Part shown: positions 56,428 to 64,000 of the stretch, piece after piece
Numbering within the stretch: position 1 is the first letter of the stretch
How the letters are laid out: each line of letters begins with the position of its first letter
Assembly (NCBI RefSeq): GCF_040729435.1
Contig: NZ_CP160398.1
Location: forward strand, 3,348,001 to 3,412,000
Origin: Pseudomonas sp. HOU2
GTDB lineage: Bacteria; Pseudomonadota; Gammaproteobacteria; Pseudomonadales; Pseudomonadaceae
Direction: 5' to 3'
Length of the DNA stretch: 64,000 nucleotides
Position numbers and translations under genes: made by a program
Notes under the pieces: generated by a model
Database searches by the model: none
Seen by the model: only the letters and a program-made list of their open reading frames with translations
Told to the model about the DNA's origin: nothing

Positions 56428-58389
56428 TCAGGGTAGCTCCAGTCCGCCGGACGCCTTGTGCAGTCTGCGCAGATGCTCGCCGATCTGCTTCACGTTGGCT
56501 TCGCTGGCGGCAATTTCGGCCGCTCGCTTGGGTTCCAGCAACTTGCGCACTTCCTTGTCCAGATCGCCGCTCAGCGCCAGCAGTTGTTTCTGGCGTTGGG
56601 CGCTTTCGTCCTGCAGGCGCTTGAACTCACTTGGTTGCGGCAGCCCGTAGCCACGGCTGTCGAGCAGTTCTGCCGGACGACTGAGGAAGCCGCTGTTGGC
56701 GAGAATTTCCTGCAGGGTCGCGTTGGCCTTGTCCATGCCGCCGTTTTCCAGCTCCCGGGCGCCGAGGTAGCGCTGCTTGACCTCGTCCTGGGCCAGCAAC
56801 AACTGGCGGCGATAACTCGCCTGTTCCAGCAGGAGCAATGCGGCGCTGGTACGCAGGTCTGCACGTTCGAACCACTGGCGACGCTCTTCGGCGGAAAGTG
56901 AGAGCCAATCTTCGACGCTGGTCTGTTTGATCGGCAACTGCTTCTTCAACACATCGAACATCGCCTGATAGCGATCGCGGAACGAATCGAAGCGATAGCC
57001 CAGGCGCAGCGCTTCCTTGGGATTGTCGAGCACGCTGGTGTCGGCCAGGCCACGGCCTTTGAGTACTTCAAGCAAACCGTTGGGCATGATGCTGTCGAGG
57101 CCGACGAGTTGCTTGTTGTTACTGCCGCTGCGCAGCAGTTTCAGGCCTTCCACCGCGCAGTTGTTGGAGAGGAAGAAGTAGTTGCCGTCATAGCTCCAGT
57201 GCATCTCGGCGGCGTGTTCGACCACGCCTTCGATCTCGTCGCGCGACAGGTTCAGCGGCACTGAAGCGAGGCTGCGCAGTTCGGTCTTGGTGTATTCGTC
57301 GATCACCTGCGCCAGCGGCAGCACGAATAGTCGTGACGGGTATTTGCCGACCAGACCGTCCCAGCTCGACAACTGCACGTCACCGACAAAGGCGCGGTAC
57401 GACAGCACAAGATGCTGGTCGAGGTCGAGCCGGCAATCCGGGCCCCGTGGTCGACCCGGCGCGCAGATCACCAGGCGCAGCATGCTGTGGCCCCAGCGGC
57501 TGACCCAGTTCTGGTTAGCTTCGGCCAGCAGATAATCGACGGCATACACCCGCTCCGGGTCGACCTGGCCCAAGGGCTGTTTGGCGAAGTCGTTGCCGGC
57601 GTTGAGAAAGGCGAAGGTATTGCTGCAGGTGTCCTTGGCCGGTGGTGCCCAGCCGAAGCGCTCCTTGTAGTAGCGATAGAGTGCCGGGCGGCGGCAGGCG
57701 TAGCTCGGGTCGAGGAGGAAATACTCCATGTTGACCGCGACAAACTCTTTCGGGCTGGAGATCTCGTACAGGTCCGGGCTGCGGGCCACCTGACGGTTGT
57801 GTTGTTCACGCTCGCCGCGGCGCCCGACGTACTGTTGCCAACCGGCGAGGTCGAGCAGGCGCGGGTCATCGCTGAGGGTGAAGCGTCGTTCAGTCTGGCC
57901 GCGACACTCATCGGGAATGCCGACCAGTCCGGCGCTGTTGCTGCGGCGGGTGCAGCGCTGAATCAGCGTGCGCTCGGCGGCGGGCCACAGGCGCGCGCGG
58001 TCATAAATGTGGGTGAGTTCGTGCAGCACCGTTGCCAGCAGTTCCTGGCGCACGGTGCCGTGGGGGCGATTGGTTTTTTCCTTGGCCGCGCTGCCGTCGG
58101 TGAGGCCGGCGAGCAGTTTGCGATTCAGGTCGAGTTCGGCAACCAGGGTCGCCTCGCCATAGGCATTGCCGGGCATGTTGTCGGTCCAGCCGACATCGAT
58201 GCGCCGGTCCAGCTGTTCGACGAAGCTGGGTGGCAATTTCTGCATCGCTTCATCGAGCAGCGCCTGGCTGGCCTGCTGCTGGGCAGGGCTCAGGCCGTCG
58301 GTCTTGAGCCGCAATTGCAGGCTGGCGTGGGCGCTGTTGCCAAGCAGCAACACCGCCCCGGCCAGTAGCCAGGCGCCGAGTGACTTCAC
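56428..58389 (-). CDS. Lnb-type (DUF4105) periplasmic protein with N-terminal HEXXH domain
   Basis: 653 aa. Signal peptide (~1-22). An N-terminal domain carries a zinc-protease-like HELTHIYD (123-130). A central DUF4105 domain, called Lnb-like, has WGHSMLRLVIC and FFLSNNCAVEGLKLL, where the His and Cys are the expected catalytic residues. A charged helical C-terminus follows (~530-653). In Enterococcus Lnb moves an acyl chain to make lyso-form lipoproteins; a role in lipoprotein acylation here is inference. The GTG start overlaps the stop of the preceding DUF2388 gene by 4 bases (GTGA). Confidence 0.78.
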   Translation of the reverse strand: MKSLGAWLLAGAVLLLGNSAHASLQLRLKTDGLSPAQQQASQALLDEAMQKLPPSFVEQLDRRIDVGWTDNMPGNAYGEATLVAELDLNRKLLAGLTDGSAAKEKTNRPHGTVRQELLATVLHELTHIYDRARLWPAAERTLIQRCTRRSNSAGLVGIPDECRGQTERRFTLSDDPRLLDLAGWQQYVGRRGEREQHNRQVARSPDLYEISSPKEFVAVNMEYFLLDPSYACRRPALYRYYKERFGWAPPAKDTCSNTFAFLNAGNDFAKQPLGQVDPERVYAVDYLLAEANQNWVSRWGHSMLRLVICAPGRPRGPDCRLDLDQHLVLSYRAFVGDVQLSSWDGLVGKYPSRLFVLPLAQVIDEYTKTELRSLASVPLNLSRDEIEGVVEHAAEMHWSYDGNYFFLSNNCAVEGLKLLRSGSNNKQLVGLDSIMPNGLLEVLKGRGLADTSVLDNPKEALRLGYRFDSFRDRYQAMFDVLKKQLPIKQTSVEDWLSLSAEERRQWFERADLRTSAALLLLEQASYRRQLLLAQDEVKQRYLGARELENGGMDKANATLQEILANSGFLSRPAELLDSRGYGLPQPSEFKRLQDESAQRQKQLLALSGDLDKEVRKLLEPKRAAEIAASEANVKQIGEHLRRLHKASGGLELP

Positions 58390-58706
58390 AGGGCGAGGAT
58401 GGCTTCGGCGAGCACCTGATCACTGGCGTCGCGGGCTTCGGGTACACGCGTGCGCAAGGTATTGAGGGCGGCCTCCAGGTGCGCACCACGGATATCGCCG
58501 TTGGTGGCAACGAAGCTGGCCGCATCGTCATGGGCTTCGCGGATGATTTTCGAGTCGCGAATCGACGTAGTGGTATCGGAGGTGAAATCGATGGTGCGCT
58601 GGGAGGCACGAACGATGATGTTACTGGTGGCTACCAGGGTGTGCGCCTGGGCCACGTCGGCCAACAAAAACAGGCCAAGGGCGGCAGCAATCAGCGGGCT
58701 ACGCAT
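58386..58706 (-). CDS. DUF2388 family protein (copy C)
   Basis: 106 aa. The signal peptide ends AQA (~21). The body has IIVRASQRTIDFTSDTTTSIRDSKII, REAHDDAASFVATNGDIRGAHLEAAL and a C-terminal ASDQVLAEAILAL. Translationally coupled to the Lnb-like gene, so the two products may act together. Closely similar to the two proteins encoded upstream. Function unknown. Confidence 0.85.
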   Translation of the reverse strand: MRSPLIAAALGLFLLADVAQAHTLVATSNIIVRASQRTIDFTSDTTTSIRDSKIIREAHDDAASFVATNGDIRGAHLEAALNTLRTRVPEARDASDQVLAEAILAL

Positions 58707-58748
58707 GGAACGACTCCGGAGGGCAATGATAACGAGGGATCAGGATAA

Positions 58749-59054
58749 CTATTGGACGAGAATTGCCTGTGCCAGTTCAAGGTCGCTGACATGAAGTTTT
58801 GGTCGTGATTTGCGCAGGTAATGCAGTGCGGATTCGAGCTGCGCGCCGCGCAATTCACCGTCACTGGCAACAAACGCCGCCGCGTCATCGTGAGCGGCGA
58901 TGATCAGTTTACGGTCGAATGGCGCCGAAGACACCATTCCGGTCGCCCAAACGCTGACCACGGTGTTTTGTGTGGAGACATCAAAGGCATCGACCGAGGT
59001 TGCCCAGAAGGCGCTGATCAACACAGAAGGGAAAAGCAGTTTGAATAAACGCAT
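58749..59054 (-). CDS. DUF2388 family protein (copy B)
   Basis: 101 aa with a signal peptide (~1-23). DUF2388 features: APFDRKLIIAAHDDAAAFVASDGELRGAQLESALHYLR and a VSDLELAQAILVQ end. The middle is shortened relative to copies A and C (the Ser/Asp/Thr run is missing). 42 bases before copy C. Confidence 0.83.
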   Translation of the reverse strand: MRLFKLLFPSVLISAFWATSVDAFDVSTQNTVVSVWATGMVSSAPFDRKLIIAAHDDAAAFVASDGELRGAQLESALHYLRKSRPKLHVSDLELAQAILVQ

Positions 59055-59161
59055 GAGACTCGGTAACGGTTAACGAGCCTCAAGGCTAGCGCAAATGCCC
59101 GAGCCAGAGCCAGCGGCGAAACATCGGGACACGACTGGCGTGTCCCTTCGGCAACGGCGAA

Positions 59162-59479
59162 TCAGATCGCCAGAATGGCTTGCGCCAGTTGGAAGTCGGT
59201 CGCGTTCAATTGCGGTGCTTGATGGCGGATCAGGTCCAGCGCGCTTTCCAGCTTCACGCCGCGAATCTGGCCTTCGCTGGCGACGAAGCTGGCGGCGTCG
59301 TCGCGGGCGGCGATCACGACTTTGTTGTCACGCAGCGAAGAGCTGACATCGGAAGTGGCGTCTGACGAGGACTTCAGCGCGCCAACCACGGCGTCTGTGG
59401 TGACGATGAAACTGGAGGCACTGGCGTTGGCAGCCACGGCGAGCAAGGCGGCAGCGCTGAGCAGGCGAAGACGGGACAT
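59162..59479 (-). CDS. DUF2388 family protein (copy A)
   Basis: 105 aa with a signal peptide ending ASA (~21). SSDATSDVSSSLRDNKVVIAARDDAASFVASEGQIRGVKLESALDL and ATDFQLAQAILAI match copies B and C. First of three tandem copies; a dyad GTCTGA-TGAG-TCAGAC lies 43-58 bases upstream and may be an operator. Function unknown. Confidence 0.85.
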   Translation of the reverse strand: MSRLRLLSAAALLAVAANASASSFIVTTDAVVGALKSSSDATSDVSSSLRDNKVVIAARDDAASFVASEGQIRGVKLESALDLIRHQAPQLNATDFQLAQAILAI

Positions 59480-59521
59480 GGTGGATCTCCTGAAAGTAAA
59501 CCGTATTGAGAGGTGGCTTGT

Positions 59522-59537
59522 GTCTGATGAGTCAGAC
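59522..59537. promoter_or_regulatory. Operator-like dyad upstream of the DUF2388 cluster
   Basis: GTCTGA-TGAG-TCAGAC, a perfect 6-bp inverted repeat, in the upstream region of copy A. The binding protein is unknown. Confidence 0.35.
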
Positions 59538-59613
59538 GCGGGTTACAGAAGATTCGCCACGTTCTGGCGTGGATATTAGGCCTGCGCGCGGGGTTCGGAC
59601 AGTGGGCAGAATG

Positions 59614-59823
59614 CTAGCGCCAGATGGGCTTTTCCAGTTCATTGAGCCGATCGGCTTGGCTTAAGCCCAGATCCGCGAGATCGCGTTGATCAAGCTGAGC
59701 CAGCAAGCGCCGCGTTCTAGCGCGCTCCAGCCCTTGGCACAAACTTCGAAACAGACGCCGCAGCGGGTGCGCGTGAACGAGGGGTTGAATCGAAAGCGTC
59801 GAAACATCCTGTAAGTCTTTCAT
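59614..59823 (-). CDS. DUF1127 family small protein (copy 1)
   Basis: 69 aa. The C-terminal DUF1127 domain (~25-69) has RRLFRSLCQGLERARTRRLL and LDQRDLADLGLSQADRLNELEKPIW, basic and helical. In alphaproteobacteria DUF1127 proteins take part in RNA and phosphate/carbon homeostasis. Start MKDLQDVSTL. Upstream direct repeats (59902-59944) also occur near the second DUF1127 gene. Confidence 0.85.
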   Translation of the reverse strand: MKDLQDVSTLSIQPLVHAHPLRRLFRSLCQGLERARTRRLLAQLDQRDLADLGLSQADRLNELEKPIWR

Positions 59824-59901
59824 GGCGTTTTCCTTAAACCGAAGAGGGGTTAAGGACATGCTGCGCCCGATGCAGTTTGGCGAGCAGATACACTCATGAA
59901 A

Positions 59902-59944
59902 AATTGTACTTGTTCAGATTTTTGTTATTGAGAACTGTACCTGT
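59902..59944. promoter_or_regulatory. Direct repeats AAYTGTACYTGT upstream of DUF1127 copy 1
   Basis: AATTGTACTTGT (59902-59913) and AACTGTACCTGT (59933-59944), 31 bases apart, or about three helical turns. The same AACTGTACCTGT occurs at 60448-60459 upstream of the other DUF1127 gene. The direct-repeat layout resembles sites of MocR/GntR-type regulators (inference). Confidence 0.5.
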
Positions 59945-59989
59945 GCTTTGAATATTCTCCTGTACGGGCATTTTCAAACCCTGAAACGA

Positions 59990-60023
59990 CAAAACCCGTC
60001 GCGGTTTCCCGCGACGGGTTTTG
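59990..60023. terminator. Terminator of DUF1127 copy 2
   Basis: CAAAACCCGTCGCGG-TTTC-CCGCGACGGGTTTTG, a perfect 15-bp stem with A/T ends, bidirectional; ends minus-strand transcripts from 60080. Confidence 0.9.
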
Positions 60024-60079
60024 TGTGTTCAATTCGGGTTGCTGGCGGTGGGTCTAACGACCAGAGCCAGCGACGCTAC

Positions 60080-60295
60080 TTAGCGCCAGAACGGCTTGCT
60101 CAGCTCTTCGTAGCGTTGTGCTTCGCTGATACCGGCGTCAGCCAGCAGACGCGAATCCAGACGAGCCAGTTGGTGGCGGCTGGAGATGCGGCGCTGCCAC
60201 AACATCAGGTTGGCGATAACGCGCAGAGGCAGGGAAGCCTGGTTTTTTGCAGCTTTGTCTTCGAAGAACAGTTCGGAACTGAGTGTACGTTCCAT
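60080..60295 (-). CDS. DUF1127 family small protein (copy 2)
   Basis: 71 aa. The DUF1127 domain (~27-71) has RVIANLMLWQRRISSRHQLARLD, then LLADAGISEAQRYEELSKPFW, similar to copy 1. Start MERTLSSEL. It has its own terminator and a 320-base upstream region with several ACTGTAC-type repeats. Function unknown. Confidence 0.85.
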   Translation of the reverse strand: MERTLSSELFFEDKAAKNQASLPLRVIANLMLWQRRISSRHQLARLDSRLLADAGISEAQRYEELSKPFWR

Positions 60296-60562
60296 GGTTG
60301 ACATCCTTCCGCTTGTGGCGGGATCAGGTAGTGGTTTAACTGGTGCCCATGATCCTCTCGTTTGCCTAGTCTCTCTAGATACAGTTCAACTGTATTGTGA
60401 GTGACCAGTTAACTGTTTATAGGGGGTGTACGGGTCAAAATCGAGCAAACTGTACCTGTCTGCACTTAAGTGGTGCGTTTTTGCACAATCTTGGGGTTGG
60501 AGTAGGCAAAAGCTGTAGGAAATCACCGGTACAGCAGTACAGTTTTTGCCAGATAGGGGCAA
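60296..60562. promoter_or_regulatory. Repeat-rich upstream region of DUF1127 copy 2
   Basis: No gene is seen. Elements: a perfect 17-bp palindrome ATACAGTT-C-AACTGTAT (60379-60395); CAGTTAACTG (60406-60415); AACTGTACCTGT (60448-60459); and, on the minus strand, AACTGTACTGCTGTACC (60546-60530). The recurring ACTGTA core suggests an array of sites for one regulator. Confidence 0.5.
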
Positions 60563-60603
60563 TGAAAAAACCGCTGACACAAACAGTGTTTGCATCAGCG
60601 GTT
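60563..60603 (-). terminator. Terminator of the CoA-transferase gene
   Basis: CCGCTGA...TCAGCGG with inner CAAAC/GTTTG pairing, then TTTTTT on the minus strand. Confidence 0.88.
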
Positions 60604-60615
60604 CGATTGTGCGGA

Positions 60616-62109
60616 TTACACCGCGAGCATGCGACCGGTTTCTTCCAGGTTCATGTGCCAGCTCAGGGCTTCGCGCAGGATGTGCGGGGTGTGCCCGCCG
60701 ATGGCGCAGGCGGCGGTGAAGTAGTCATTCAACGCCTGGCGGTAAGCGGGGTGTACGCAGTTGTCGATGATCGCCCGGGCGCGCTCGCGCGGGGCCAGGC
60801 CGCGCAGGTCGGCCAGACCGATTTCGGTGACCAGGATGTCGACGTCATGCTCGGTGTGGTCAACGTGGCTGACCATCGGCACCACGCTGGAAATCGCCCC
60901 GCCCTTGGCAATCGACTTGGTCACGAACACCGCGAGGTGTGCGTTGCGCGCGAAGTCGCCCGAGCCACCGATGCCGTTCATCATCCGCGTGCCGCAGACG
61001 TGGGTGGAGTTGACGTTGCCGTAGATGTCGAACTCCAGCGCAGTGTTGATGCCGATGATGCCCAGACGACGCACCACTTCCGGGTGGTTGGAAATCTCTT
61101 GCGGGCGCAGCACCAGTTTGTCCTTGTACTTCTCCAGGTTGCCGAACACATCGCTGTTGCGCCGCTCCGACAATGTGATCGAGCTGCCCGAAGCGAAGCT
61201 CAGCTTGCCGGCGTCGATCAGGTCGAAGGTCGAATCCTGCAGCACTTCGGAGTACATGGTCAGGTCTTCGAACGGCGAATCGATCAGACCGCACATCACC
61301 GCGTTGGCGATGTTGCCGATTCCGGCCTGCAACGGGCCGAGCTTGTTGGTCATGCGCCCGGCGTCGACTTCCTGCTTGAAGAAGGTGATCAGGTGCTCGG
61401 CGATGGCATTGGTGTCGACATCCGGGGTAGACACCGTGGACGGCGAATCCGCCTGCTGGGTGATGACGATGGCGACAATCTTTTCCGGTGGGATCGGGAT
61501 CGCGGTGCTGCCGATGCGATCGTCGACCTTCACCAACGGGATCGGCGTGCGCGTCGGGCGATAGGTCGGGATATAGATGTCATGCAGGCCTTCGAGGTTG
61601 GCGTTGTGCGCCAGGTTGATCTCGACGATCACCTGTTTGGCGAAAATCGCGAAGCTTGCCGAGTTGCCCACCGAGGTGGTCGGCACGATGTGGCCTTGCT
61701 CGGTGATGGCCACGGCTTCGATCACTGCGATGTCCGGCAGCTTCAATTGCTGGTTGCGCAATTGCTCGACGGTTTCCGACAAGTGCTGGTCGATGAACAT
61801 CACTTCGCCGGCGTTGATCGCCTTGCGCAAGGTGCTGTCGACCTGAAACGGCATGCGCCGCGACAGCACACCGGCCTCGGTCAGTTGCTTGTCGAGGTCG
61901 TTGCCCAGGCTGGCGCCGGTCATCAGGCTGATCTTCAGCGGCGTGACCTTGGCTCGCTCGGCCAGTGCGTGAGGGACGGCTTTGGCTTCGCCGGCGCGGG
62001 TGAAGCCGCTCATTCCGACGGTCATGCCGTCTTCAATCAGCGCGGAGGCGTCGGCGGCGCTCATCACTTTATCCAACAACGAAGGCAGGCGAATACGGTC
62101 ACGGTACAT
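60616..62109 (-). CDS. Acetyl-CoA hydrolase/transferase family protein (succinate CoA-transferase type)
   Basis: 497 aa class I CoA-transferase. N-terminal GMTVGMSGFTRAGEAKAVP, the catalytic Glu region TMYSEVLQDSTFDLIDAGK, and GIGGSGDFARNAHLAVF near the C-terminal domain. Family members are acetyl-CoA hydrolases, succinyl-CoA:acetate and propionyl-CoA:succinate CoA-transferases; the transfer reaction with succinate is most likely from length and motifs. Monocistronic with its own terminator. Confidence 0.87.
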   Translation of the reverse strand: MYRDRIRLPSLLDKVMSAADASALIEDGMTVGMSGFTRAGEAKAVPHALAERAKVTPLKISLMTGASLGNDLDKQLTEAGVLSRRMPFQVDSTLRKAINAGEVMFIDQHLSETVEQLRNQQLKLPDIAVIEAVAITEQGHIVPTTSVGNSASFAIFAKQVIVEINLAHNANLEGLHDIYIPTYRPTRTPIPLVKVDDRIGSTAIPIPPEKIVAIVITQQADSPSTVSTPDVDTNAIAEHLITFFKQEVDAGRMTNKLGPLQAGIGNIANAVMCGLIDSPFEDLTMYSEVLQDSTFDLIDAGKLSFASGSSITLSERRNSDVFGNLEKYKDKLVLRPQEISNHPEVVRRLGIIGINTALEFDIYGNVNSTHVCGTRMMNGIGGSGDFARNAHLAVFVTKSIAKGGAISSVVPMVSHVDHTEHDVDILVTEIGLADLRGLAPRERARAIIDNCVHPAYRQALNDYFTAACAIGGHTPHILREALSWHMNLEETGRMLAV

Positions 62110-62278
62110 GGATTATTTTCTCGGGAAGCGAGTAGCAGGATGCGCAGTCTAGTGAATTTCGCGGGCGCCTGTCCCGCTACCAAGGTCGCAAACGAGGCGT
62201 CTATTTAGCGGGTTTGAAGTAAAACACCGTTACTGGATCTGCAACAACGTGGCAAATTGTCCGACGCTTTGCGCAAGC

Positions 62279-62306
62279 AAAAACGCCCCGACAAGTCGGG
62301 GCGTCC
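62279..62306 (-). terminator. Terminator of the pnt operon
   Basis: Minus strand ACGCCCCGAC-TT-GTCGGGGCGT, a 10-bp perfect stem, followed by a run of Ts. Confidence 0.88.
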
Positions 62307-62323
62307 GGTGCAGCAGCGAGGGA

Positions 62324-63757
62324 TTACTCGACCGCTTTGACCATGTCTTCGATGACTTTTTTCGCGTCGCCGAACACCATCATGGTCTTGTCCAGGTAGA
62401 ACAGTTCGTTGTCCAGACCGGCATAACCGCTGGCCATCGAGCGCTTGTTGACGATGATGGTCTTGGCCTTGAACGCTTCAAGAATCGGCATGCCGGCAAT
62501 CGGCGATTTCGGATCGTTCTTGGCGGCCGGGTTGACCACGTCGTTGGCGCCGAGTACCAGCACCACGTCGGCCTGGCCGAACTCGGAGTTGATGTCTTCC
62601 ATCTCGAACACCTGGTCGTAAGGCACTTCGGCCTCGGCCAGCAGCACGTTCATGTGCCCCGGCATACGACCGGCCACGGGGTGGATCGCGTACTTCACGG
62701 TCACGCCACGGTGGGTCAGCTTCTCGGTCAGCTCTTTCAAGGCATGCTGTGCGCGGGCCACCGCCAGGCCGTAACCCGGGACGATGATCACGGTGTCGGC
62801 GTTGGTCAGCAGGAAGGTTGCGTCGTCAGCCGAACCGGATTTCACCGGACGGGCTTCTTTCGCACCGGCAGGTCCTGCGTCGGCCGTGTTGCCGAAACCG
62901 CCAAGCAGTACATTAAAGAAGGAACGGTTCATCGCCTTGCACATGATGTACGAGAGGATCGCGCCGCTCGAACCCACCAGTGAGCCGGCGATGATCAGCA
63001 TCGAGTTGTTCAGCGAGAAGCCGATACCTGCTGCCGCCCAACCCGAATAGCTGTTGAGCATCGACACCACCACCGGCATGTCGGCGCCGCCGATCGGGAT
63101 GATGATCAGCACACCCATCACAAATGCCAGAGCCAGCATCAGCGCGAACGCGGCGAGGTTGCCGGTGAGCATGAAGGTCACGCCCAGCACCAGTGTCGCC
63201 AGACCAAGTACCGCGTTCAGCTTGTGCTGACCGGCAAACTGTACCGGCGCGCCCTGGAACAGGCGGAACTTGTACTTGCCCGACAGCTTGCCGAAGGCAA
63301 TCACCGAACCGGAGAAGGTGATTGCACCAATCGCCGCGCCGAGGAACAGCTCCAGACGATTGCCCGCCGGGATCGAGTCGCCCAGTTGCTTGACGATACC
63401 CAGCGATTGCGGCTCGACCACCGCAGCAATGGCGATGAACACGGCGGCCAGACCGATCATGCTGTGCATGAACGCGACCAGCTCTGGCATCTTGGTCATT
63501 TCGACGCGCTTGGCCATGATCGAACCGGCGGTGCCGCCGATCAGCAGGCCGACGATCACGTAACCGATACCGGCAGTCGCCAGTTCCGCACCGAGCTTAT
63601 AGATGAGGCCGATGGTGGTGAGGATGGCCAGCGCCATGCCGAGCATGCCGAACAGGTTGCCGCGCCGCGACGTGGTCGGGTGCGACAGGCCTTTAAGGGC
63701 CTGGATAAAGCAGATCGACGCGATCAGGTAGAGCGTCGTGACGAGATTCATGCTCAT
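62324..63757 (-). CDS. pntB: NAD(P) transhydrogenase subunit beta
   Basis: 477 aa. N-terminal membrane half with about nine TM helices (~1-265) and a C-terminal NADP-binding domain (~300-477): IIVPGYGLAVARAQ, HPVAGRMPGHMNVLLAEA, VLVLGANDVVNP, NKRSMASGYAG. Couples proton movement to hydride transfer between NADH and NADP. The start overlaps the pntA2 stop by one base (TAATG); a second ATG two codons in is also possible. Confidence 0.96.
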   Translation of the reverse strand: MSMNLVTTLYLIASICFIQALKGLSHPTTSRRGNLFGMLGMALAILTTIGLIYKLGAELATAGIGYVIVGLLIGGTAGSIMAKRVEMTKMPELVAFMHSMIGLAAVFIAIAAVVEPQSLGIVKQLGDSIPAGNRLELFLGAAIGAITFSGSVIAFGKLSGKYKFRLFQGAPVQFAGQHKLNAVLGLATLVLGVTFMLTGNLAAFALMLALAFVMGVLIIIPIGGADMPVVVSMLNSYSGWAAAGIGFSLNNSMLIIAGSLVGSSGAILSYIMCKAMNRSFFNVLLGGFGNTADAGPAGAKEARPVKSGSADDATFLLTNADTVIIVPGYGLAVARAQHALKELTEKLTHRGVTVKYAIHPVAGRMPGHMNVLLAEAEVPYDQVFEMEDINSEFGQADVVLVLGANDVVNPAAKNDPKSPIAGMPILEAFKAKTIIVNKRSMASGYAGLDNELFYLDKTMMVFGDAKKVIEDMVKAVE

Positions 63758-64000
63758 TACTTCGGCGCCTCTTCTTTTGCTTTCGGGGCTTTCTTCTTGA
63801 ACATCTCAAGCATGCGGCGGGTGACCAGGAAGCCACCAAACACGTTGACCGCAGCCAGTGCCACGGCGAGGGTGCCCATGGTCTTGCCCAGCGGCGTGAC
63901 GGTCAGCGCAGCAGCGAGCATGGCGCCGACGATCACGATTGCCGAAATGGCATTGGTCACCGCCATCAACGGCGTGTGCAGCGCAGGTGTAACGTTCCAG
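63757..64000 (-). CDS. NAD(P) transhydrogenase subunit alpha part 2 (5' end outside window)
   Basis: The C-terminal membrane part of the alpha subunit as a separate short protein (split PntA, here PntA2/PntAb). The frame is open to the window edge and begins [20 protein letters not shown], the conserved start of this domain. Three hydrophobic helices and a Lys/Glu-rich tail [13 protein letters not shown] follow. The true start lies beyond base 64000. Coupled to pntB. Confidence 0.92.
   Translation of the reverse strand, partial: WNVTPALHTPLMAVTNAISAIVIVGAMLAAALTVTPLGKTMGTLAVALAAVNVFGGFLVTRRMLEMFKKKAPKAKEEAPK

Overview
The window is chromosomal DNA of a Pseudomonas, most likely of the P. fluorescens group. 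Support comes from the gene content (algB/kinB, dgcH, cytochrome c4, znu/zur, caa3-type cox cluster, trpI-trpBA, pntAB), from gene order matching blocks I remember from P. aeruginosa PAO1 (roughly PA5483-PA5505, PA0114-PA0102, PA0069-PA0059, PA0037-PA0035), and from GC-rich codon use with typical fluorescent-pseudomonad REP repeats between genes. No rRNA, tRNA, CRISPR array, insertion sequence or prophage was seen.

Layout. 1-10.1 kb: end of algB, kinB, an EAL phosphodiesterase, the amidase ampDh2, the diguanylate cyclase dgcH with an exo/endonuclease-phosphatase family gene and dsbA, cytochromes c4 and c5, engB. 10.1-10.55 kb: the ErsA small RNA with its terminator and an AlgU-type promoter. 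10.5-18.7 kb: polA, a DUF2782 gene, thrB and the zinc genes znuA / zur-znuC-znuB plus a lipoprotein gene. 18.7-23.7 kb: katE and the methionine importer metNIQ. 23.9-32.6 kb: cytochrome c oxidase coxB-coxA-ctaG-coxC and its assembly genes (SURF1, ctaA, cyoE, senC). 32.9-36 kb: a hypothetical protein, a SulP transporter and a beta-carbonic anhydrase. 36.3-43.4 kb looks accessory: an SOS-type radical SAM gene, two small EF-hand protein genes in A+T-richer DNA with twin operator-like dyads, a three-gene gluconate 2-dehydrogenase operon and a tpbA-like phosphatase gene. 43.5-56.3 kb: prlC, gamma-carbonic anhydrase, a HAD phosphatase, lipoproteins, osmC, an LLM oxidoreductase, dodecin, trpI and trpBA. 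56.4-64 kb: an Lnb-like gene with three DUF2388 paralogues, two DUF1127 genes, a CoA-transferase and pntB/pntA2.

How it works together. Envelope stress, alginate and c-di-GMP recur: AlgB/KinB control alginate, the EAL and GGDEF proteins turn over c-di-GMP, and TpbA controls a periplasmic input to c-di-GMP in P. aeruginosa. I read sequences matching the AlgU (sigma-22) promoter pattern GAACTN-N17-TCNGA upstream of dsbA, ersA and osmC, and a weaker one upstream of a DUF883 gene. Respiration is the second theme: c4, c5, the caa3-type oxidase, heme A/O synthesis, membrane gluconate dehydrogenase and transhydrogenase. Zinc uptake is organised around one putative Zur box between znuA and zur.

Most intergenic gaps between convergent genes hold REP-type inverted repeats of at least five sequence families. 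Product calls rest on recognised motifs and remembered family sequences, not on database searches.
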